DNA of 39,456 bases from Cyanobacteria bacterium SIG29 (GTDB taxonomy: Bacteria; Cyanobacteriota; Vampirovibrionia; Gastranaerophilales; Gastranaerophilaceae), in contig SUTV01000006.1 in NCBI GenBank assembly GCA_015152515.1, positions 1-39,456 of the forward strand, in the 5' to 3' direction. The notes under the pieces were generated by a model that made no database searches, was not told the origin of the DNA, and saw only the letters and a program-made list of their open reading frames with translations. Position numbers and translations under genes: made by a program. Shown one piece after another: positions 32,994-39,456 of the stretch. Numbering within the stretch: the first letter of the stretch is position 1; the number at the start of each line of letters is the position of its first letter.

Positions 32994-33536
32994 TTAGAAT
33001 GAGTTTATTATAATTCCACCTAAAGCGCCTGCTAGTATTATTAATAGAGGGTTTTTCTTTATAAAAGAAAAAGGAATAATTAATATTAAAAATAAGATTA
33101 AAGCTTTATAATCAATTGTATTTTCAATCTTAATTGTTTGGTATAGTAAGGTTAATCCAATAGAAGTTAAAAGTGCACACGCAGCTGGTCTTAAGCCTAT
33201 AAAAATATCATTGATTTCTTTTAGATTTTTAAATTTATCAAATAATTTTATTATTATAATTACAATTAAAAATGGTATTGTCATTATTGCTGTTGTTGCA
33301 CATATTGAACCAAGTATTCCTGCTGTTGTAAAACCTGTATATGTTGCCATATTAATTCCAATTGGACCTGGTGTTATATTTGATACGGCAATCATATTTG
33401 TTAATTCTTCTATTGAGAACCATTGATGTTGTTTTTGAATGTAATATAAAAATGGTAATGCAGCATAGCCTCCACCAATTGCAAATGCTCCTATTTTTAA
33501 AAATTCATAATAAAGAAGGAAGTATAATTTAAGCAT
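32994..33536 (-). CDS. chrA: ChrA-type chromate transporter, second half
   Basis: The protein has 180 residues with six hydrophobic segments. GAFAIGGGYAALPFL and SNITPGPIGINMATYTG are the hallmarks of one CHR domain. Long ChrA proteins fuse two such domains; here they are separate genes, and this gene starts 8 bp before the end of the upstream one, so the pair is translated together. CHR pairs are believed to form antiparallel heterodimers. The substrate may be chromate or another oxyanion such as sulfate. An adjacent regulator is not present. Confidence 0.88.
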   Translation of the reverse strand: MLKLYFLLYYEFLKIGAFAIGGGYAALPFLYYIQKQHQWFSIEELTNMIAVSNITPGPIGINMATYTGFTTAGILGSICATTAIMTIPFLIVIIIIKLFDKFKNLKEINDIFIGLRPAACALLTSIGLTLLYQTIKIENTIDYKALILFLILIIPFSFIKKNPLLIILAGALGGIIINSF

Positions 33537-34080
33537 TTTTTCCTCCTATTATTTTAGAGTGGCAAAGTGCAATTATGGCTGCAGATATAATTATTATTGA
33601 TGGAGAAATTTCTAAAAATAAGAAAGCACTAAGTATTACAAAATAAAGAATATAGGTAAATTTCGTATTCACACTTTTTTTCCACATATCTTTAATAGTT
33701 ATAAGTACTAGTATTATTACTGAAATTCTTATACCCCAAAAAGCATTTTGTACAAATTGGTTTTCTACTGCTGTTGTTAATATGTTTGCTAAAATTAAAA
33801 TAGCAATGAAAGCTGGTGTTATAAGTCCTGTTATTGCGCTAATTGCACCAAGTATTTTTCTTGCTTTGTAACCTGCAAATATTGAAATATTTCCTGCAAT
33901 TATTCCAGGAATACATTGACTAACAGCAAAATAGTCAATTAATTCTTCTTCACTCATCCAATTTCTTTCTTCTACAATATATTTTTGTAGAAGTGGCAAT
34001 ATTACATAGCCTCCACCTAATAGCTGTAGTCCAATAATAAAGAATATTTTAAAAATTTCCCAAAGTGATATTTTTTTCAT
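33529..34080 (-). CDS. chrA: ChrA-type chromate transporter, first half
   Basis: The 183-residue CHR domain contains LQLLGGGYVILPLLQK, then SQCIPGIIAGNISIFAGY at the place of the N-x-T-P-G-P motif of its partner; here C-I-P-G replaces T-P-G-P. It overlaps the following half-gene by 8 bp. Together the two make a complete short-chain CHR pair. It is the first gene of the pair, 51 bp from the next minus-strand gene upstream. Confidence 0.88.
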   Translation of the reverse strand: MKKISLWEIFKIFFIIGLQLLGGGYVILPLLQKYIVEERNWMSEEELIDYFAVSQCIPGIIAGNISIFAGYKARKILGAISAITGLITPAFIAILILANILTTAVENQFVQNAFWGIRISVIILVLITIKDMWKKSVNTKFTYILYFVILSAFLFLEISPSIIIISAAIIALCHSKIIGGKNA

Positions 34081-34130
34081 TCTTTAATTATTACATAAAT
34101 TTTTTATATGGGCTTTAGGTTAAATAAATA

Positions 34131-34943
34131 TTATAAGCATAGATGTGGATACATCATTCTTGCATATCTACCTAATGATTTTATTTCTTCTGGAGAGTAT
34201 TCATTTTCTACTTTAAAAACAAGTTTGTTTCTTAATATACAGTCAGATTTGTTTATAAATTCGCCAGTTCTTTCAAAATTTTCGACTCTAAATAGTGAAA
34301 AATTATCGTTAAAATCATCTTTGTATTTTTCAAAATCTACAATTGCATTATATCTGTTTTTTGCATCTGAAACACTGCAAGCAAAATCCATCCATGGATC
34401 TAGTACAATAAAATCATTTGGTTTTGGATTTTCTTGGTTCATTGTTGTTATTGTAAAAGTATGGTCTGCGTCATATTGTTTTTTGAAAATTATTTTGTTT
34501 GTTTTTCTATCTACAAATTGTTTTTCAATTTTTAAGCTTACTCTTTGTCCATCATATCCATTTGCAGCTAGTCCTGCTAATGCAGTTATTGACGCTTCAT
34601 GGCAGTTACCAATTTTTGTTTTTTTTATTCGGTCTAATGTCCTTATAAAAGGAGGTTCATTTCTTCTATAAATGTTATAAAATTCGTTTTCGCCGTCATT
34701 ATGTTCAAGTTCTCTGAATGCATTTATTTTATAGACAATCCTTTGCGCTATTTGAGTTGTTCTAGTTTGTCTTTCCTCATTTATTCCTTTTCTATTTAGT
34801 GTGTAAAAATTTACTAAATATGATGGGCTAAACATTGGGAAATTAGCCTTTGCTTTTCTTTGTATATCATCGGCTTTTTTAATTTCTTTTTTCTTTGCGC
34901 TAAATGTTGTTTTAATATCGTGTGTTTTTAGTGAAATTTTCAT
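34131..34943 (-). CDS. Putative papain/transglutaminase-fold protein with Cys-His-Asp triad
   Basis: The protein has 270 residues without a signal peptide. The order GNCHEAS (C114), DADHTFTI (H161) and VLDPWMD (D182) reproduces the Cys-His-Asp triad and local motifs of papain-like and transglutaminase-like cysteine enzymes, including bacterial effector deamidases and proteases in which N-C-x-E, D-H-x-F and D-P-W recur. The N-terminus MKISLKTHDIKTTFSAKK is loosely like the M-N-I ... SF-x-G leader of neighbours. The C-terminal 85 residues are charged and unrecognised. Activity and target are unknown. Adjacent genes on either side are unrelated. Confidence 0.65.
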   Translation of the reverse strand: MKISLKTHDIKTTFSAKKKEIKKADDIQRKAKANFPMFSPSYLVNFYTLNRKGINEERQTRTTQIAQRIVYKINAFRELEHNDGENEFYNIYRRNEPPFIRTLDRIKKTKIGNCHEASITALAGLAANGYDGQRVSLKIEKQFVDRKTNKIIFKKQYDADHTFTITTMNQENPKPNDFIVLDPWMDFACSVSDAKNRYNAIVDFEKYKDDFNDNFSLFRVENFERTGEFINKSDCILRNKLVFKVENEYSPEEIKSLGRYARMMYPHLCL

Positions 34944-34981
34944 ATTATTTATAAATCTGATAAAAATTTTATTTGTTAGTG

Positions 34982-34987
34982 TATAAT
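34982..34987 (+). promoter_or_regulatory. -10 box implying a leaderless mRNA
   Basis: TATAAT ends 6 bp before the ATG at 34994, so the transcript would start at or next to that ATG. No ribosome site is visible and the -35 region is weak. Confidence 0.5.
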
Positions 34988-34993
34988 TGGTTT

Positions 34994-35803
34994 ATGAGTA
35001 ATGTTTGTATTTTCGCACATTTTGATAAGGATAACATAATTGATGATTATGTTATTTATTATTTAAAGGCATTAAAAAATCATTTTGATAAAATTATTTT
35101 TGTTTCAGATAGTAATTTATCTGAAATTGAAAAGTCTAAAATTACAAATATTGTTGATTTTGTGCAAGCGTATCATCATGGTGAATATGATTGGGGCTCT
35201 TATAAATTTGGTTATATTATTGCAAAAGAAAATAATCTTTTGAATAATGCAGATGAACTTTTATTTTGTAATGATTCAGTTTATGGTCCTATTTCAAAAA
35301 TCGATTATAGTAAAATGAATGCTGATATTAATGGTTTTTATGCTAACCAATATGGTTTAGAAAAAGGAATTGAAGAACCTCATTTACAAAGTTGGTTTTT
35401 ATTGGTTAAGAAAAATGTTATTCAATCAAAATTGTTTGATGAATTTATATTATCTATTACTCATTTAGAGGATAAATTAGAGATTATTAAACGATATGAA
35501 ATTGGTTTTACGAAAGATTTATCTAAAGAGTTCACATATCAAGCAATTTTTTCTGCAAACAAAACTGATGCTGTTACGAATGCGCCTATTTTAATGATAG
35601 AAAATGGTTTCCCTTTCTTAAAAACAAGAATTTTAAGAAAATATATTGTTGACAAATTTATAAAACAAAATCTTGATGAAGCGTTATATAAAGCTATAAT
35701 TAAACATTCATCAAGATTTAAAAAACCAAATATATTCAAACTTATTTATAATACTTTAAAATTACAAAGTAAACGAAAAAGATATATTATAAAATCCCTT
35801 TAG
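34994..35803 (+). CDS. RgpF-like rhamnan synthesis protein F domain
   Basis: The protein has 269 residues from the ATG at 34994; an upstream TTG would place the -10 box inside the gene. FAHFDKDNIIDDYVIYYLKAL at the start, the DWGSYKFGY segment and FCNDSVYGPI are the core motifs of the RgpF family, which contributes to rhamnose-glucose or O-antigen type polysaccharide synthesis. LQSWFLLVKKNV is also typical. It is probably a glycosyltransferase-fold enzyme acting on cell-surface glycan. No other glycan genes surround it. Its last 17 bp overlap the convergent hisB gene. Confidence 0.85.
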   Translation: MSNVCIFAHFDKDNIIDDYVIYYLKALKNHFDKIIFVSDSNLSEIEKSKITNIVDFVQAYHHGEYDWGSYKFGYIIAKENNLLNNADELLFCNDSVYGPISKIDYSKMNADINGFYANQYGLEKGIEEPHLQSWFLLVKKNVIQSKLFDEFILSITHLEDKLEIIKRYEIGFTKDLSKEFTYQAIFSANKTDAVTNAPILMIENGFPFLKTRILRKYIVDKFIKQNLDEALYKAIIKHSSRFKKPNIFKLIYNTLKLQSKRKRYIIKSL

Positions 35804-36371
35804 TAGAAGGAATCTTTCCTTTTTGTGTTTCGTCGTATGAAACTGCAATTTTAAGAGCTCTAGCAAATGATTTAAATACACCTTCTATAATGTGGTGTGT
35901 ATCAAACCCATCTAACATTTTAATATGAATTGTCATTAAGCTAGCTTGCGCAAAGCTTGAAAAGAAGTGTGGAAGAATAACAGTTTCAAAATCTGATGTT
36001 TTTTCATCTTTCACACTAACATCAACTTTTGAAAAGATTCTGCCAGAAATATCAACTACACTTAAAATTAAAGCTTCATCCATAGGAAGAATTTTTTCTC
36101 CGTATCTTGTTATTCCTTTTTTATCACCCAACGCTTCTGCAAGAGCTTGACCTAAAGTGATAGCAACATCTTCTACAACGTGGTGATTATCTTTATCGTG
36201 TGAAGTTACATCTATTTCTAAATCAAAGCAAGCGTGATGTGCTAATTGTTCTAACATATGGTCAAAAAATTTAATTCCTGTATTAATTTTATAGTTGCCA
36301 TTTCCATCAATGTTTAATTTAACACTGATTTTAGTTTCTGCTGTTTCTCTTAATTTAGCACTTTGTCTCAT
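35787..36371 (-). CDS. hisB: HisB, imidazoleglycerol-phosphate dehydratase
   Basis: Converts imidazole-glycerol phosphate to imidazole-acetol phosphate in histidine synthesis. The 194-residue protein is monofunctional, with metal ligands in FFDHMLEQLAHHACFD, HHVVEDVAITLGQAL and DTHHIIEGVFKSFARAL. The HAD phosphatase domain that is fused to HisB in E. coli is absent here, while a HAD domain is fused to the preceding HisC. The gene starts 17 bp before the end of hisC-HAD and is the last visible gene of the operon. Its 3' end overlaps the RgpF-like gene by 17 bp. Confidence 0.96.
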   Translation of the reverse strand: MRQSAKLRETAETKISVKLNIDGNGNYKINTGIKFFDHMLEQLAHHACFDLEIDVTSHDKDNHHVVEDVAITLGQALAEALGDKKGITRYGEKILPMDEALILSVVDISGRIFSKVDVSVKDEKTSDFETVILPHFFSSFAQASLMTIHIKMLDGFDTHHIIEGVFKSFARALKIAVSYDETQKGKIPSTKGIL

Positions 36372-38082
36372 TTTTTTGCTCCAATATAGATTCTAGTTCA
36401 TTTATTGATTGTAGCACAAATTTTGCACCTTTTGATTTTAAACTTTGAGTTAATTCTTCTGATTTATCTTGTGGTGGAAGAACCCCTATTTCAACATAAT
36501 TTGCATTTTTTGCACAAGTTATATCATCAATTGTGTCACCAAAATAATAGTAATTATTTGCGATTGTATGTTCTTTTATATAGTTTAATCCGTAAGAATC
36601 AGGCTTACATTTACCTTCTGGAATATCATCTGTTGTTAAAATAGGGTAAAAATAGTCTTTTACATTGAATTTTTCTAAAGCGAAATAAGCTTCAGCTCTT
36701 AATCTTCCAGTAAAAATAGCAAGATTATATTTTTTTGATAGGTTATCAAAAAGGTCTTTATCAAACAATTCATTTTCATCATTGATAACACCTTTTCCAT
36801 CTTTCCAATAAATATCTTGGAAAACATTTACTATTTCCTTATATGATGGATTAATTCCTTTTTTATTTAGTAAAAATTGAGTTAAATCCCAATCATTATT
36901 CAATCCGCCAAGGTTTTTTGCTTTTTGAATTTCTTCTTGCGAAATAGTTTCCTTTGCAAAGTGTTCATAAGTTTTTTCTATTGCAACTCTGTATGAATTT
37001 TTTGCATTAATTAAAACCCCATCCATATCAAAAACTAAATATGGTTTGATTTCTAATGCTTTTTTAATTCTTTCAACACCAGCTTTTGTTGGTATTGTTA
37101 TTCTTAAATGATTTTCTAATAAGCTTCCTTTTTTGAATAGTTTAACTGCTATATTTTCTTTTCTTAATTTTGTATAAATATATTCAGCTTTTTCTTTAAA
37201 ATCAACTAATAAAAAGTTTGCATTTGAAGGATAAACTTTTGCATTTAATTTTTCAAAGAAATTTTTTAAATCTTCTTTTGATGTGTTAATTTCTTCTCTA
37301 ATGTTATAAAAATATTGTGCGTCATCAAGAGCTACAATACCTGCTTTGATAGCTATAGCATTAACACTAAATGGACTTATAACTTTTTTTAGATAATCTA
37401 TATTATTTTTGTTACTTATTACACATCCAAGTCTTAAACCAGCTAATGCAAAATCTTTTGAAAAAGAACGAACTATAAATACATTATCATATTTATTAAC
37501 ATATTCTTTGTATGAATTTCCATAATAATTTGCGTATGTTTCATCAATTAAAACTACTTTATTTTCTGCTTTTTCAAGTATTTTTTCAATTGTTTCTTTT
37601 TCGATTATATTACCTGTTGGATTGTTTGGTGATGCCAAATAAATTATTTTTACTTTTTCCTTTATTGCATTAACAAAATCATCAGTTGGGAATTCCCATT
37701 TCTCTTTAAATGGAATTTTTATAATATTTCCACCTTGAATCATTGAATAAATTATTGGCATATCAAATGATACATCTAGAGTTAAAAGAGATTCTCCTTC
37801 TTCTAAATAAGTTTGTATAATGCCTTGAATAGCTTCATCTGCACCATTTGTTACTTTTATATTTTCTATATTGAAACCATAAAAGTTTGCAATTTTTTCA
37901 GATAGCTCACCATAAAATGGATAAAAGCTAATTTCTCTATAATTAATGTTTTTAAGTGCTTCTATAACTTTGTTAGAAGGTCCATAGTTATTTTCATTGC
38001 TATCAATTTTAATGTCCCATGTTTTTTCATATAATGGAACAAAATAGCCTTGCATTTCTTCTACTGATTTTTTCGGTTTCAT
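36355..38082 (-). CDS. hisC: HisC fused to a HAD phosphatase domain
   Basis: The protein has 575 residues in two parts. Residues 1-343 are a class I/II aminotransferase of the histidinol-phosphate type: SPNNPTGN (151-158), VLIDETYANY (177-186), PLP lysine K209 in RSFSKDFALAGLRLG and R327 in HLRITI. Residues 348-575 are a HAD phosphatase with an alpha-helical cap: FDMDGVL (D352, D354), T458 in IFTGR, K493 in GKCKPDSYG and GDTIDD (D516, D519-520). No frameshift lies at the join. Together they could do the transamination and the histidinol-phosphate phosphatase step. Substrate of the HAD part is inferred from fusion and operon context. Confidence 0.88.
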   Translation of the reverse strand: MKPKKSVEEMQGYFVPLYEKTWDIKIDSNENNYGPSNKVIEALKNINYREISFYPFYGELSEKIANFYGFNIENIKVTNGADEAIQGIIQTYLEEGESLLTLDVSFDMPIIYSMIQGGNIIKIPFKEKWEFPTDDFVNAIKEKVKIIYLASPNNPTGNIIEKETIEKILEKAENKVVLIDETYANYYGNSYKEYVNKYDNVFIVRSFSKDFALAGLRLGCVISNKNNIDYLKKVISPFSVNAIAIKAGIVALDDAQYFYNIREEINTSKEDLKNFFEKLNAKVYPSNANFLLVDFKEKAEYIYTKLRKENIAVKLFKKGSLLENHLRITIPTKAGVERIKKALEIKPYLVFDMDGVLINAKNSYRVAIEKTYEHFAKETISQEEIQKAKNLGGLNNDWDLTQFLLNKKGINPSYKEIVNVFQDIYWKDGKGVINDENELFDKDLFDNLSKKYNLAIFTGRLRAEAYFALEKFNVKDYFYPILTTDDIPEGKCKPDSYGLNYIKEHTIANNYYYFGDTIDDITCAKNANYVEIGVLPPQDKSEELTQSLKSKGAKFVLQSINELESILEQKNETKC

Positions 38083-38090
38083 AATTTCCT

Positions 38091-38827
38091 CTATTTTACA
38101 TAGAAGTCTGCATTAACATATACTCTGATTTTAACTTTGCCTGCTTCAACTGGTGTTGTTGTAGATTCACTTACTGCGCCATCTAAAGAAGTATTTTTTG
38201 TATAAAATCTTCCGTTTGATACATAATTATCCATATTACAAGAAGCATTCATATGCTTTAAACCATCAAGTGATGTGCCTGCGGCAATGGCTAAAACATT
38301 TGCTTGATTTTTTAAGTCTTTTATTAGTTCAGGATATAAATCAGTGCAAACTTTTTTTTCGCCTTCATAACCATAAGATAAGCCATTAACTCTATTTGAA
38401 CCGTTTTCAATTGCAGTATCTATTAAATTTGAAACTTTTGAAATATCTTTTGTTTCTACTGTTACAGAGTTAACTGCTGTATAATTTTTTATTGTTCTTT
38501 TTCCTGATTGTGTTGCATAAACAGGTCTAACTGAAAAATTTGTTGTTTTTATAACATTATCTTTTGAATTTGTAATTTGCTTTAATGCAGTAATTATATT
38601 GTTTGATACTGTATTATTATCTGCTGTTGCTTTTTGTGCATTATTAGCTGTATTTTCAACTGCAAATGTAATTTTAGCAAAGTTTGGTTCTACTTCAATT
38701 TCTTTGTTTCCGTTAAGAGAAATATAACCAGCTTCTTTTTTTATTTCTTGAGGTTGTGCAGCATTTGCGAATTGGTTAGCAAATAATATAAAAGTGAATA
38801 GCACAAGAGAAAGTATAGTTTTTTTCA

Positions 38828-38828
<1 letters not shown>
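38091..38828 (-). CDS. Secreted SIMPL-domain (DUF541) protein
   Basis: The protein has 245 residues with a signal peptide (1-23, ANA-A). ISLNGNKEIEVEPNFAKITFAVEN and NVIKTTNFSVRPVYA, with YTAVNSVTVETKDISKVSNLIDTAIENGSNRVNGLSYG, are the typical SIMPL blocks, found in periplasmic and outer-surface proteins that in some bacteria form oligomers protecting against oxidative stress. Its start codon overlaps the stop of the upstream membrane-protein gene by one base, and hisC-HAD follows after 8 bp, so it is in the his/ligA operon although functionally unrelated. Confidence 0.9.

Positions 38829-39456
<628 letters not shown>

Noticed and set aside
33529-33536. A frameshift splitting one chrA gene
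   Set aside because: Separate short CHR pairs with overlapping ends are a normal form of the family, and both halves start with a proper ATG and CHR domain.
36405-36644. Plus-strand open frame opposite the HAD domain
   Set aside because: It is antisense to strongly conserved HAD motifs and has a biased leucine/tyrosine composition.

Overview
The window is about 39.5 kb of very AT-rich bacterial chromosome with densely packed genes. Gene content and style suggest a non-photosynthetic relative of Cyanobacteria (Melainabacteria/Vampirovibrionia, probably the gut order Gastranaerophilales). The signs are a three-domain NifU with NifS but no nitrogenase genes, tRNAs without an encoded CCA, short secreted Lys/Ala-rich proteins, and several unrelated proteins that share a short N-terminal leader (M-N-I-[SN] ... 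SF-x-G). The taxonomic placement is inference from the sequence alone.

Layout. 1-2217: tail of an unknown gene, a terminator, then nifU-nifS for Fe-S cluster assembly. 2210-6180: small secreted or membrane-anchored proteins, including two helical repeat proteins, and a secreted serine-hydrolase-like protein. 6279-12351: a nucleoside transporter, a leader-bearing small protein, a Xer recombinase, an 801-residue repeat protein and a coiled-coil protein. 12450-15789: a divergent pair made of a GT2-fold membrane protein that has lost its catalytic motifs and a membrane-fused spermidine-synthase-like protein. An operator-like inverted repeat and a candidate small RNA lie between them. 15799-16166: tRNA-Arg(ACG) followed by a 110-bp tandem array. 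16226-19773: a protein built of seven NUMOD1/IENR1-like repeats and a leader-bearing cupin protein. 19880-25523: bioA-bioD, convergent with an NTPase/TPR-rsmG pair, then a DUF486 membrane protein. 25739-28936: a leader-bearing phosphohexomutase, tRNA-Met(CAT) with a 93-bp tandem array on its 5' side, and a ROK sugar kinase. 29072-32221: hpf, leuD, a DUF2582 winged-helix protein and tyrS-cysE. 32277-35803: an abundant-looking unknown protein, a split chrA pair, a protein with a Cys-His-Asp triad, and an RgpF-like protein with a probable leaderless mRNA. 35787-39456: one tightly packed minus-strand operon of ligA (cut by the window edge), a membrane protein, a SIMPL-domain protein, a hisC-HAD fusion and hisB.

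The most unusual feature is a family of roughly 40-bp hairpins (outer ends CTCTC ... CGGCAGAG, loop ATTTA or ACTTA) found six times. All copies lie in tandem arrays that also duplicate one end of a tRNA gene: the 3' end of tRNA-Arg and the 5' end of tRNA-Met. The inner stems differ between copies by paired, compensating changes, so the fold appears to be maintained. In the tRNA-Met locus a good promoter lies upstream of the whole array, so the array should be transcribed as a leader of the tRNA. I do not recognise this element.
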